DNA of 64,000 nt from Streptomyces akebiae (GCF_019599145.1 NZ_CP080647.1:7502001-7566000); one strand, 5' to 3'. Positions 17,944 through 33,000 are shown, numbered from the stretch's first letter. Notes: a model not told the origin generated them from the letters alone. Made by a program: numbers and translations.

Positions 17944-19611
17944 GTGGGTGAGGTGCGGAGCATCGAGGCGCCGTTCGTCGTGTCCGGGCCGTCCGGTGTG
18001 GCTGTCCGGACCCGCCTCAAGGGTCTGTCTCCCGGCGATGAGAAGGTGCTGCGTCTGGCGGGCGGGCATCTGGGGTCGCTGGCCTCGAAGGATCTCAGGG
18101 CACGCTGCCGGGACGGTCTGGCGCATTCCGGGCAGGCGTGGGCGGTCCGCAAGCGGGAGCTGACGCCCGCCTCGTCGTCACGCTGGGCGGGCAGTATCAC
18201 CAAGGGCACGCACGATCAGTGGGCGCTGGCCCGCCGCTGCCAGTCGGCGCACATCCAGAACCTGGAAGCGGGGATCCGCACCATCGAGGCTCGCCTGGCG
18301 CTGCCGGTCGGGCAGAAGGGGAACAAGAAGGCGCCGGGGGGTTACCGGTCGCGGCGGGAGTGGCATGCGAAGTCGCGGCGGCTGCGGGTACTGGGGGACC
18401 GGCTGGCTGCCGCGCGGGCCGACCGGAAGGCCGGGATCGTGCACGTGGTGTGCGGCGGTAAGCGGCTGGCCCGCTCCCGGCATCATCTGGAGGAGGCTGG
18501 GCTGACGGAGTCCGCGTGTCGGGGGCGGTGGGAGGCGGAGCGCTGGTTCTTCCAGGCGGACGGGGAGTCCGGCAAGCGCTACGGCAACGAGACCATCCGT
18601 ATCAGCCCCGACGGCGAGGTGAGCATCAAACTGCCCGCGCCGCTCGCGTATCTGGCGAACGCCCCGCACGGACGGTACGTCCTCACCGGCCAGGTCGCGT
18701 TCGCACACCGGGGCGGTGACTGGGCGGACCGCGTCGCGGCGAACCGGGCGATCGCCTACCGCATCCACCTGGATACGGGCCGGGGCCGCTGGTATGTGAC
18801 CGCGTCCTGGCAGATCCCGCCCACCCCCACCGTCCCGATCGAGGCGGCACTCGCGCACGGCGTGATCGGCGTCGACATGAACGCCGATCTCCCCCACGCT
18901 CGGCTTCGCTCGCGCGGGGGGACCCCCACGGCCGCCTGGCGCCTGGACACGCACGGCAACCCGACCGGCAGCCCGCGCCGCTTCTCCTACGACCTGACCG
19001 GCACCGCCCAACACCGTGACGCTCAGGTCCGCCACGCCCTCACCCGCCTCCTGCACTGGGCGAAGACCTGCGGTGTGAAGGCGATCGCGGTGGGGGACCT
19101 GGACTTCGCCGCGGAGAAGACCCGGGAGAAACACGGCCGCCGCACACGGTTCCGGCAGCTGATCTCCGGCATGCCCACCGCCAGGCTCCGTGCCCGACTG
19201 GCCTCGATGGCCGACGCCATGGGCATCGCCATCATCGCCGTCGATCCCGCCTACACCAGCCGCTGGGGGGCCCAGCACTGGAAGAAGCCCCTCACCAGCA
19301 CCACCCGTATGACGACTCGCCATGATGCTGCTGCCGTGGCGATCGGAAGGCGCGCCCAGGGACACCCGATCCGGCGACGGACGACACCGCCCCCACACGA
19401 CCGGAGTGATCGTGCGGGGCATCGGACCGTCCAGGCCCGACCAGGTGTTCCCGGGCGTGAGGAACCCCGCCCCCGCATCCCCGGACCACGGACACGATCC
19501 GTGCGCGCCGGGTGCGGAGCGAACGCGGGCAACCAGAACGCCCAACACCGTCCGGGGCGTTCGGCCGAGCCTGAGACCTGGCAACAGGACTCACTCCCGC
19601 TCGGTCTTTAG
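17944..19611 (+). CDS. tnpB: TnpB-family RNA-guided nuclease, apparently catalytically dead
   Basis: About 555 residues from the GTG at 17944 (GGAGG 6 bases upstream); an earlier in-frame GTG at 17791 is open but lacks a site. RuvC-I is HGVIGVDMNAD with Asp311, RuvC-III is TTRHDAAAVAIGRRAQGH with Asp461, and DPAYTSRWGAQHW replaces the zinc ribbon of classic TnpB, as in the Streptomyces subfamily. RuvC-II reads KAIAVGDLDFAAEK: the expected catalytic Glu before DLDF is Gly384 (GGG, one transition from GAG). Directly after RuvC-I, a G/C-rich palindromic repeat is inserted in frame, adding about a dozen residues. The frame is otherwise open to the end, so a protein may still be made, but nuclease activity is doubtful. 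Confidence 0.85.
   Translation: MGEVRSIEAPFVVSGPSGVAVRTRLKGLSPGDEKVLRLAGGHLGSLASKDLRARCRDGLAHSGQAWAVRKRELTPASSSRWAGSITKGTHDQWALARRCQSAHIQNLEAGIRTIEARLALPVGQKGNKKAPGGYRSRREWHAKSRRLRVLGDRLAAARADRKAGIVHVVCGGKRLARSRHHLEEAGLTESACRGRWEAERWFFQADGESGKRYGNETIRISPDGEVSIKLPAPLAYLANAPHGRYVLTGQVAFAHRGGDWADRVAANRAIAYRIHLDTGRGRWYVTASWQIPPTPTVPIEAALAHGVIGVDMNADLPHARLRSRGGTPTAAWRLDTHGNPTGSPRRFSYDLTGTAQHRDAQVRHALTRLLHWAKTCGVKAIAVGDLDFAAEKTREKHGRRTRFRQLISGMPTARLRARLASMADAMGIAIIAVDPAYTSRWGAQHWKKPLTSTTRMTTRHDAAAVAIGRRAQGHPIRRRTTPPPHDRSDRAGHRTVQARPGVPGREEPRPRIPGPRTRSVRAGCGANAGNQNAQHRPGRSAEPETWQQDSLPLGL
18889..18929 (+). repeat. Palindromic Streptomyces repeat inserted in frame in tnpB
   Basis: A 41-base run with CCCCCACGCTCGG on the left and CGCGCGGGGGGACCCCCA on the right, so C5/G5 arms flank a gctt-cgct centre. 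I recall this type of sequence as a common short repeat between genes in Streptomyces. Here it interrupts the conserved NAD-HLAAW-type segment just after the RuvC-I aspartate and keeps the reading frame. Confidence 0.7.
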
Positions 19612-19655
19612 GAACGGTCGGACCCACCAGAGCCGTCATCGCAAGGAGTCCATCT

Positions 19656-25082
<5,427 letters not shown>

Positions 25083-25158
25083 CGCGCTAGCTTGGGTGGT
25101 GCGGGCGGAGAAGGGGTCCGGTCCGCACCATCCGAGCGCCCGCGACGACGAGAGCCTC

Positions 25159-26772
25159 ATGAGCCTGATGGCCGACGAAGCAAGCACGACGGTCCTGGTG
25201 GTCGACGACGCGGCCGCCAGCCGGTACGCGATGGGCGCGGTGTTGCGCAGAGCCGGACACAGCGTCGTCCCCGTCGCCAGCGCCGGCGAGGCCCTCGCCG
25301 AACTCGACGTGCGGCTGCGCTCGGGAGTCCTGCCGGACGTGGCGCTCGTCGACGTCGGCCTCCCCGACATGAGCGGGTTCGAACTCTGTCGCCGGCTCAA
25401 GGCGCAGGCCCCGATGTCCGCCCTGCCCGTCGTCCACTTCTCCGCCGCCTCCGTCGCCCCCAGCGACCGCTGCCGGGGCCTCGACGCGGGCGGCGAGGCC
25501 TATCTGACGGTCCCCGCCGAACCGGAGGAGATCCAGGCGGTCGTCCGCGCGGCCGTCCGCGGCGCCCGGATGCGCAACGGCGCCGAGGCCCTCGTACGAC
25601 GGCTCACGCTGCTCTCCGAGACCATCGTCGATGTCCAGGCCGCCCGCACCCTGGAGGAGTTGGCCGGAGCCGCCGCCGAGGGAGCCGCCCGGCTCACCCG
25701 GTCGCCCGCCGCCGTGTTCGTGCTCGGCGAGGACGGCCACCTGTACAGCGGCACCTCCCGCGCCAGGGCCCGCACCACCCTCCCCGACGCCGGCGCGCAC
25801 GACGCCGTGGCCCGGCTCATCCGCCGCGTCACCGACGGCGACCTGGGCCCGCACGACACCGTCGTCCCCGCGCCCCTGTGGCCCGCGGGCTTCTTCCGGC
25901 CCGGCGTCACCGAGGACGCCCGTCTGGCCCTCGCCCGCACCGAGAGCGGTACACCCGTCTGCGTCGCCACGCCGGTGCACGACACCCGCACGGCATCCGA
26001 CAACTCGGGGCTGGTCGCCCGCCTCGCGCAGGCCACCGCGCTGGCCGCGCAACCCCTGCTCATGTACCAGGTCGAGCGCCATGTCGCGCTCACCCTCCAG
26101 CACAGCTTCCTGCCCAAGCGGGTGCCCGAGTTCCCCGGCCTCGAAGTCGTCGTACGGTATGTGCCCGCCTCCCGCCGGACCGAGATCGGCGGCGACTTCT
26201 ACGCGGCCCTGTCCACCCCCGGCGGGGTTCTCACCGCCGTCGGCGACGTCGTCGGGCACTCCCTGGAAGCGGCCACCGTGATGGTGGAGATCCGGCACGC
26301 CCTGCGCGCCTACTGCGTGGAGCAGTCCGACCCGGCGGCGCTCGCCCGGCGGCTCGACCGGATGCTCCAGCACTACCACCCCGATGCCACCGCCACCGTC
26401 TGTCTGGCCCTCGTCGAGCCGGGCAGCGGGCGGGTGCGGGTCGCCAACGCGGGCCACATCCCGCCGTTGGTCGTCCGCGACTCCGGCGAGGCCGCGTACG
26501 TGAAGGCCGCAGGTCCCCTCCTCGGGCTCGGCCTCGAACGGCCCGAGCCCACGGAGACGGTGCTGTGGCCCACGGACCGGCTGCTCATGGTCACGGACGG
26601 GCTCGTCGAGACCCGGGGCATCGACCTGTCGCTCTCCCTGGAGCAACTACGGGCCGCCGCGGCGGACGCGCCGGCCGGGACCGTCGCGCTCTGCGACACC
26701 TTGCTGCACTGCTTCGGCCGGGACCGGGAGGACGACATCGCGATGCTGGCGTTGCGGCTGCGGTTAGGGTGA
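25159..26772 (+). CDS. Receiver domain plus SpoIIE/RsbU-type PP2C phosphatase
   Basis: 537 residues. Residues about 10-130 form a response-regulator receiver: VLVVDDAAASR (acidic pocket), DVALVDVGLPDMSG (phospho-Asp in LVDVGLP) and a late LTVPAEPEE in place of the usual Lys motif, so the conserved Lys appears missing. A GAF-like middle (150-310) is followed by a SpoIIE phosphatase: TEIGGDFYAA, VGDVVGHSLEAATVMVEIRH, VRVANAGHIPPLVV and REDDIAMLALRL (metal-binding aspartates). Such proteins dephosphorylate anti-anti-sigma factors. No kinase, anti-sigma or STAS gene is adjacent. The first ATG has a weak site and an ATG nine bases later is an alternative. Confidence 0.88.
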   Translation: MSLMADEASTTVLVVDDAAASRYAMGAVLRRAGHSVVPVASAGEALAELDVRLRSGVLPDVALVDVGLPDMSGFELCRRLKAQAPMSALPVVHFSAASVAPSDRCRGLDAGGEAYLTVPAEPEEIQAVVRAAVRGARMRNGAEALVRRLTLLSETIVDVQAARTLEELAGAAAEGAARLTRSPAAVFVLGEDGHLYSGTSRARARTTLPDAGAHDAVARLIRRVTDGDLGPHDTVVPAPLWPAGFFRPGVTEDARLALARTESGTPVCVATPVHDTRTASDNSGLVARLAQATALAAQPLLMYQVERHVALTLQHSFLPKRVPEFPGLEVVVRYVPASRRTEIGGDFYAALSTPGGVLTAVGDVVGHSLEAATVMVEIRHALRAYCVEQSDPAALARRLDRMLQHYHPDATATVCLALVEPGSGRVRVANAGHIPPLVVRDSGEAAYVKAAGPLLGLGLERPEPTETVLWPTDRLLMVTDGLVETRGIDLSLSLEQLRAAAADAPAGTVALCDTLLHCFGRDREDDIAMLALRLRLG

Positions 26773-26776
26773 CCTC

Positions 26777-27133
26777 ATGCCGCAGATCACTGTTGACTAC
26801 TCCGCCGTCCTCTCCGAGGGCTTCGACCGGCCCGCGTTCGCCAAGGCCCTGCACGAGGAGGTCGTGCGGACCGCCGCCGCGAAGCCGGAGGCCTGCAAGA
26901 CGCAGTTCCGGGCCACCGAGGACACGGTCGTCGGGCCCGACACCGACGGCCACGCGATCGTGCACGTCACTCTCGGGCTGCTCGCGGGACGGACCGACGA
27001 GACCAAGGTGACGCTGACCGAGAACGTGCTCGGGCTGCTCCGGGAGTACGTGAAGCTGGGGGAGGGGCTGGCGTTCCACGCGTCGGCGGAGGTACGGGAC
27101 CTGGACCCCTCGTACCGGAAGTTCGAGAGCTAG
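26777..27133 (+). CDS. 5-carboxymethyl-2-hydroxymuconate isomerase-like (tautomerase superfamily) protein
   Basis: 118 residues starting MPQITVDYSAVL, with the catalytic Pro2 expected of the tautomerase/CHMI fold. The segments VDYSAVLSEGFDRPAFAKAL and HAIVHVTLGLLAGRTDE match the CHMI family, which isomerises a homoprotocatechuate breakdown product. It begins 4 bases after the phosphatase stop, with AGGGTGA overlapping that stop as ribosome site, so translation is probably coupled. No other homoprotocatechuate genes are nearby, so the substrate may differ. Confidence 0.85.
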   Translation: MPQITVDYSAVLSEGFDRPAFAKALHEEVVRTAAAKPEACKTQFRATEDTVVGPDTDGHAIVHVTLGLLAGRTDETKVTLTENVLGLLREYVKLGEGLAFHASAEVRDLDPSYRKFES

Positions 27134-27160
27134 GGCCCCTCTGATGGAAGGGCCCCGGGC
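27134..27160 (+). terminator. Hairpin after the CHMI-like gene
   Basis: GGGCCCC-TCTGATGGAA-GGGCCCC directly follows the stop codon. A near-identical sequence follows the PGRP amidase stop at 61337 (TAGGGCCCTTCTGATGGA). It probably acts as a terminator between this gene and the convergent tetR. Confidence 0.6.
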
Positions 27161-27165
27161 GAGGA

Positions 27166-27858
27166 TCAGCCGCGGGCCAGGGCCACCAGGCGGCCCGCCA
27201 GTTCACTGAACGGGCCGTCCGTCGGTTCGTCGGCCAGCATGCCGCGCAGCAGGTCCGCCATCTCCGCGTCCTGCGCCGCGCTCACGGCCGCCAGGGCCGC
27301 GAAGTCGTGGACGAGCTGGATCTCCAGTTCCCGCCGCGGGATGCGGCGGCCGTCCAGCCAGATGAGGGCCGTGGACTCGGCGAGCGAGATCCAGGAGCGG
27401 ATGACGAGTTCGAGGCGGGCCGGTGGGGTGTCGACATCCAGGTGCGAAAGGATCTGGACATAGGCGGCCTGCCGTACGCCGTCGACGAGGGCGTTGGTAC
27501 GGGACGAGCCGACGGCCGGGCCGCCCCGCATCAGGGCCGAGAACCCGGGGCCGTGTTCGTCGACGAAGTCGAAGTACCGGTGGGTGACACGGAGCAGCCG
27601 GGCGCCGAGCGGGCCCTCCCGGGGTTCCACGAAACGGTTCGCGAGATCGTCGGAGGCACGCTGCAACGCGGCCTCGTACAGGCTGAGTTTGCCGGGAAAG
27701 TAGTGGTAGACGAGCGGGCGTGAGATGCCCGCCGCCGACGCTATCTCGTCGATGGAGACCTCGTCGGGCGAGCGCCGGCTGAACAGGTCGAGGGCGACCC
27801 CGATCAACTGCTGCCGCCGCTCCTCCACACCCATCCTGCGGCGCACACCGGTTCGCAT
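27166..27858 (-). CDS. TetR-family transcriptional regulator
   Basis: 230 residues. The N-terminal helix-turn-helix spans about 14-60 (RRQQLIGVALDLFSRRSPDE, then IDEIASAAGISRPLVYHYFP). The C-terminal ligand domain (FDFVDEHGPGFSALMRGGPA) resembles the group of actinobacterial TetR regulators with unknown ligands. It converges on the CHMI-like gene and heads away from the next minus-strand gene across 69 bases, so its target is not obvious. The first codon follows a weak site; an ATG eight codons in (MGVEERRQ) is an alternative start. Confidence 0.9.
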   Translation of the reverse strand: MRTGVRRRMGVEERRQQLIGVALDLFSRRSPDEVSIDEIASAAGISRPLVYHYFPGKLSLYEAALQRASDDLANRFVEPREGPLGARLLRVTHRYFDFVDEHGPGFSALMRGGPAVGSSRTNALVDGVRQAAYVQILSHLDVDTPPARLELVIRSWISLAESTALIWLDGRRIPRRELEIQLVHDFAALAAVSAAQDAEMADLLRGMLADEPTDGPFSELAGRLVALARG

Positions 27859-27927
27859 ACGAACACCTTACCGATTGATTCCAGCCGGGCATCGGCTGGA
27901 TAGCGTATAGGTGTTCGAGGTTCGCGG

Positions 27928-29817
27928 TCACCGGGCGGGCTGGAGCCCGTGGATCTCCCGGCCGTTCGCCAGCGTGCCCTTCAACTCCGCCCGCGCGCCC
28001 TCCTCAGCCGGTACGGCGAGAAGGTTGCCCCGCGCCGATCCGCTCGCCCCGCCGCTCAGTTCGACGGAGACGGTGTCCTTGCTCCCGGCGGCCAGCAGAT
28101 AGGAGACGCCGGCCGCGGACTTCCAGGGGCCGGCGGCGAGGACATGGGGGTCGGCCGGGCCGCAGGCCGGGACCTCGTCGGCGGCGGCCGTGACGTACGC
28201 GCCCGCCGGGGTGTTGAACTGGGTCATCGCCCGGGTGCCCGCGCCCCGCCAGGTCTCGGTGCGGACGCACACCCAGTCGGCTTTACCGCTGCCGTCGGGC
28301 AGCGGCTGGCGGGCGAACCGCCAGGCGTTGACGGTCCGCACACCCTGCGACCGTACGGCGGCCAGGGAGCAGGCGAAGGGCGCCCAGGCCCCGGGGGCGG
28401 CTGAGGCGTCGCGGGCGGGCACGGTCGTCGGCCGGCCGACGGTGAGGTGCGCGGGAACCACCTCGGACAGGTCACTCAGCAGCCGCGTACCCCCCGTGGC
28501 ATCGGTCAGCTGCAGGACGTCCCACGACTCGCACGTGCCGCCGCGCACCGCCGGGCTGGCGAACGGGGCCGTCGTCCCGTCCTTCGCCAGTGCCAGCCTC
28601 CGCACCCCGCCGTCCGCCTTCGCCAGATCCCGTACGGCCGCCTCCCGTACCCAAGGAGCCGTCAGATAGCGGACGTTGCCGTCGACCCGGCCCAGCACCA
28701 GGGCGCTCGCGCCGGCGCCGGTCGCCCCGTCCACCCGGGTCAGGTCGAGGGCCGCCGTGCCCGGGGCGTCGAGGGGCTCGGCGTACCGCGCGATCCGCAG
28801 GCCGTCGTGGAGCAGCACCACCCGGAGGTTGTCGACCTCGCCCGCGTACAGCAGTTGCGGCGGGCCCGGCGGGGGCCCGGCCTGGGTGCCGAGGGTGACC
28901 GCGACCTGCACGGACCGGCCGGGGCGGGCCCAGACCGCGAGGGCCCGCCGCAGCAGGGCCTCGTCCTTGACGAGACCGCCGCGCGCGGGCCAGGTGGTGA
29001 AGTCGGTCCGCCCCGTCGCCTGCCACGCCGTGGCCGTCGCCGTCGTCAGCCTGCCCGGATCGAGGGCCGCCTGGGCCGCCGGGTTCCGGGCGTACGGGGG
29101 CGCCGCCGCGCCGTCCGGGCCCCACCCCTCCCCGGGCAGGCCGAGGAGGGACCCGCACACGACCACGGCGGCCGTGGCGGCCAGCGCGGCCTTCGTGTGC
29201 TGGCGGCGGCGCACCAGATCGGTGGGGCGGGCGTGCAGCGAGCAGGGGTCGTACTCGGGGGAGAGGAGCAGCGCGTACTGCTGTGCCGGCACCGCGTCGG
29301 CCTCCCGCAGCGCGGCGGCCGGATCAGCGGCCCCGGCCTCTTCGAGGAGCGTCCGGATCACCGGGTCGGGGAGCTTCTCCAGGCCCCGCAGGATATAGGC
29401 GGCGCGGGCCGGTGAGGAGAGCGCCGACAGCCGCTGGTCCAGGGCCATTTCGTCGGCGCCGCCCGAGCGGGGGAAGAGCCGCAGCCCCCACACCCGCGGC
29501 AGCAGCGGCGGCAGCTGGGACCGCTTCGGCCACGCCCCGCGCCGCAGCGGGAGTCCGGCCTCCAGGGCGGTGCGGACCACTTGGAGCCGGACGTAGGCGT
29601 ACCCGGGGTTGCGCTCGCGCCCCGCCACGGTGCCCGTCGCCTGCGCCGGGATCAGGGAGGCCGACCTGCGCCCCCTCGGCAACGCCCGCTGCGTCAGCGC
29701 GTGCGCCGTCAGCACCCGACGGTTGCGGCCCAGGCTCGGCGGCAACGTCAGATAGGCGAGCCGCACCAGACGCGGGTAGTGCTCGACGAGCGCGGCCTCC
29801 GCCTGCTCGACGTCCAC
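27928..29817 (-). CDS. Membrane protein with sigma-factor-like cytoplasmic N-terminus
   Basis: 629 residues from the GTG at 29817 (AGGAG 7 bases upstream, VDVEQAEAALVEHYPRLVRL); longer starts to 29883 lack a site. The cytoplasmic first 205 residues hold a segment near 127-168 (RLSALSSPARAAYILRGLEK, then LPDPVIRTLLEEAG) that resembles sigma-70 region 4 of ECF factors. The N-terminal HYPRLVRLAYLTLPP resembles the start of region 2. One helix follows at about 209-227 (AALAATAAVVVCGSLLG), then a 400-residue extracytoplasmic part with four or more Cys and no family I recognise. The sigma resemblance is by eye and weak. It runs just 135 bases past the 3' end of the GH89 gene. Confidence 0.6.
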   Translation of the reverse strand: MDVEQAEAALVEHYPRLVRLAYLTLPPSLGRNRRVLTAHALTQRALPRGRRSASLIPAQATGTVAGRERNPGYAYVRLQVVRTALEAGLPLRRGAWPKRSQLPPLLPRVWGLRLFPRSGGADEMALDQRLSALSSPARAAYILRGLEKLPDPVIRTLLEEAGAADPAAALREADAVPAQQYALLLSPEYDPCSLHARPTDLVRRRQHTKAALAATAAVVVCGSLLGLPGEGWGPDGAAAPPYARNPAAQAALDPGRLTTATATAWQATGRTDFTTWPARGGLVKDEALLRRALAVWARPGRSVQVAVTLGTQAGPPPGPPQLLYAGEVDNLRVVLLHDGLRIARYAEPLDAPGTAALDLTRVDGATGAGASALVLGRVDGNVRYLTAPWVREAAVRDLAKADGGVRRLALAKDGTTAPFASPAVRGGTCESWDVLQLTDATGGTRLLSDLSEVVPAHLTVGRPTTVPARDASAAPGAWAPFACSLAAVRSQGVRTVNAWRFARQPLPDGSGKADWVCVRTETWRGAGTRAMTQFNTPAGAYVTAAADEVPACGPADPHVLAAGPWKSAAGVSYLLAAGSKDTVSVELSGGASGSARGNLLAVPAEEGARAELKGTLANGREIHGLQPAR

Positions 29818-29970
29818 GACCGACTCCTGAGCGCGGGAAGCTGCGGGGCGCGGGGCGACATCCTGTGACTGCACGTTCAACAAAACGAGCGAATGGTCGG
29901 ATGGTCACCACGCCACTCCACTGGGGTTGGCCGGGGCGCCCAGTGGGGTGGGGGTGCGTGTCTCGTGGGC

Positions 29971-30010
29971 GGGCGCGGGGAACTGCGCGACCAGCCCCCA
30001 CCGGACCCGC
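29971..30010 (+). repeat. Dispersed 3'-end repeat, copy 1
   Basis: GGGCGCGGGGAACTGCGCGA followed by CCAGCCCCCACCGGACCCGC. It ends 8 bases from the GH89 stop codon. Four other copies lie at 43044, 52715, 57327 and 63566. All are oriented the same way relative to the minus-strand gene ending to their right. Confidence 0.85.
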
Positions 30011-30018
30011 ACGAGAAG

Positions 30019-33000
30019 TCAGCCCAGCGACCACCCACTGAACTCGACCAACCCCCGCGCCCCGCTCCCCCCGTTGGTCGCGCTCATGAAGAGCCCCACG
30101 TCCTGCCCCCCGGCCACCGCCCCCGGCACCACCACCGACGCCACTACCCGCCAGCTCACCCCCTCATCGACCGAACACTCCCCCGTGTACGCCCCCACCC
30201 CCGTCCGCCGCAACCGCAACAGCACCGGCGCCTTGATCCCCGTGATCCGCCGATAGGTGTCGAGCGTCCCGTCCCCCGTGCTGTCGTACGACAACACCAC
30301 CCCGTTCGCCGGAGTGACCGCCAGGTTCAGGAACCCCGCCGACCCGGCCGTACCGAGGCTGTTGCGCACCACGATCCCGGCCCGCGCCCAGTTCCCGGTC
30401 GCCGCCTGGGAGTCGACCCGAAGGGTGACGGACGTACCGTCGCGCAGCGCCCCCGCCCGATAGACCGTGCCGAACTCCGTCGTCCCCCGCCACAGGTCCG
30501 CCCCGGCCCCGTCGATCCCGAACCGTTCCCCCAACTGCCCGAAGACGGCCGCGTTGTTGGTATGGGTGAGCCACCCGGAATCCAGCGCCCCCGCCTCGAA
30601 GAGCGTTCCGTCGAAACGCCCCTCGACCCGGTCCTCACCACGGGGCCCGTACTCGACCGTGACCGTGTAGGGGAGCGGACGCAACGGCCGGTCGAGCGGC
30701 GCGTCGGGCGCGTCCGCGCGCCAGCGCACCGTCCCCGACCCCGCCGCCGCGACGCTCGCCAACGATGTCGGACCCTCCGGCTCGGCCGTACCACCGAAGC
30801 CGCTGAGGGCGAAGTCCACCCGCCCGGTGGCCCGCAGCCCGTTGACGTTGCGGAAGACCGCCGACAGTCGCGCACTGCCGCCCGGCGGCAGCACCGGCGG
30901 CTCGGCCGTGACGGTCAGCGACCCCTGGTACGGCGCCCGCGCCAGCACGTCCCGCACCCGCACCGCCGCACCGTACGCGTCCCCCACCGGCCGCGACGGA
31001 TAGTCCTTCCGCTCCCGTGTCCACGGTTCCTCGAACGCGAACCAGTCCACGGCCACCGGAGCGGTCCCCGTGGCGAGCGCGTCCTCCAGCGCGTCCAGCC
31101 ACTTCTGCCAGCGCGGGACGTAGAAGTCGGCCATGAGACCGTTCCACTCCCGGTTGCCGTACTCGTGCAGATTCCCCGTGTCGGACGTGGCCCGCCCGCC
31201 CCACACCGTGATCAGCACCTTCGCCGTCCGCTCGAACTCCGCCCGCTCGGCGTCGTTCGTGGCCATCAGCCGCGCGTCGTTCACCCACGGCCCGAGCAGG
31301 AACGCCGCGTTCGTCCCCGTCACCTCGTCGGACAGCCGCATCAGCCGCAGCCAGAGCGTGGACAGCGCACGGAACGTCGCGAGATCGCCCCGCCGGTAGG
31401 CCGCCCGCAGTTGCGGCAGGTACTGGCGGCTCCGGTGCGCGAGCGCCTGCCGGGCCACGTCCACCACGTCGTACCGGTACGCCGGGTTGCTGCGCAGCCC
31501 GCCCGCTACGCTCAGCAGCCCGGCGAGGGCCGCGTCGAAGCGGCCCGGGTCGTACGTCAGGGTCCTCGGCGCGTACTCGGCCGCCCGGTCCGCGGCCAGG
31601 TCGGGGCGGGCGCAGAACAGGGAGTCGTGCGGGTCGCTGCGCTCCACGGCCCGCTGCTGGTACGCGGTGTCGTGCAGCGCCCGCCACGCCCTGCGGGCGC
31701 CGTCGTCCCGGCCGCCGTAGCGGAAGTCGGCGTACGAGGAGAACCAGGCGGCCCGGTCGATCTTCTCGGGTGTCCAGGCCAGTTCGGAGAAGAGCTCGAA
31801 GGCCGCGGGGTCGCGGTCGGTGGCCTCCGGCATGAACGCCGTACCGACGAGCGCGCTGTCCGCCTTGTCCCGCCAGGCGAAGAACTTGTCGTTCCAGAGG
31901 TGCGCGCGGGCCCCGATGGTCGTACGGCCGCCGAAGTTGGGGATCGTGCCGAAGCAGTACGGGGTGCCGCCCCAGTCGCGCTCGCGGTTCGTGACGCTGG
32001 TGTAGCGGTCGGAGACACCGTCCACGATCAGCATCTTCGACCGGTCGATGGCGTCCAGCAGTTCGGGCAGCGGGTTCTCCTGCCAGCCGAGGATCACCCA
32101 GGTGGCGCCGGGGTGGGCCTTCTGGAGGGCTTTCTCCACGCCCTGCGCGGCGTCCGGCACCGGCACGTCGCCGGCCGTGCCGCCCTCGTGCAGGAGGTCC
32201 ATCTTGAAGTGGGACGCCTCCCCGTACACGTCCTCCAGGTGCCCGTAGAAGGAGGCGGCGACCCGGGCGAAGGAGTCGGTGCGCGGGTCGAGCCAGTCGG
32301 GGCGTTCGAAGCCGTGCCAGATGCCCTGCGGGACGACGTGCGCGTCACCGCCGTTGCGTGCCACGAACTCCTTGGGCACATGCCCGTAGTAGCCGGGCAG
32401 TACCGGGGACATGCCCAGTTCGCGCAGCCGGTCGGCGATCCGCCGGCCCAGGGCGGCCCGGCGGGCGATCAGCTCGGGGGAGAGGGGCCCGCCGTAGCCG
32501 GAGAGGTTCTGCAGCAGCCACCAGGGCTGGTGCGAGGGCGCGGGCAGCCAGGCCCGGGACTCCTCGTCGGAGTAGCCGAAGTCCTTCAGCAGCCGGTGGT
32601 AGACGGCCTCCATCCCCGCGATGACCAGCACCTCGTTGCAGCCGTGCGCCGCCAGCAGATCGATCTGGTGCTCCCAGTACGACCAGTCCGCGTACGGGGC
32701 GGTGTAGCCGTCGTTGGTGTCGTTGAGCGCGAAGCGGTGGGGGAGGGCGGTGGATCTCTCCAGGGGGCGGGCCGGCGCGGGGAGGCGCTCGGGCAGGTCG
32801 AGCTGGCTGCCGTTCCAGGCGAGGTGTGCCCCGCAGACGTACTTGAGGTACCAGTGGACGCCCATGAGCAGCGTGGCCGGTGTCGTGGCCCGGACCTCGA
32901 TGCGTCCGGTGGTTCCCGTGACCCGGAACCGGTCGACGGTGCCGCTGCGGTCGAGCAGACTGAGCCGGAACTGTCCGGCATGGCCGGGCAGCAGCCGATT

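Larger units (their letters stand above)
17735..19622 (+). mobile_element. IS1341-like (IS200/IS605 group) TnpB-only element
   Basis: The region holds a tnpB gene, about 200 bases of left-end sequence and a GC-rich 3' end overlapping the tnpB tail (expected to encode the guide RNA), but no tnpA transposase. Elements of this type depend on a partner transposase and leave no target duplication, so the exact ends are estimates. They rest on where pullulanase-promoter-like sequence stops (about 17735) and where the pullulanase leader resumes (about 19622). It splits the TTGC operator from the pullulanase gene. Confidence 0.65.
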
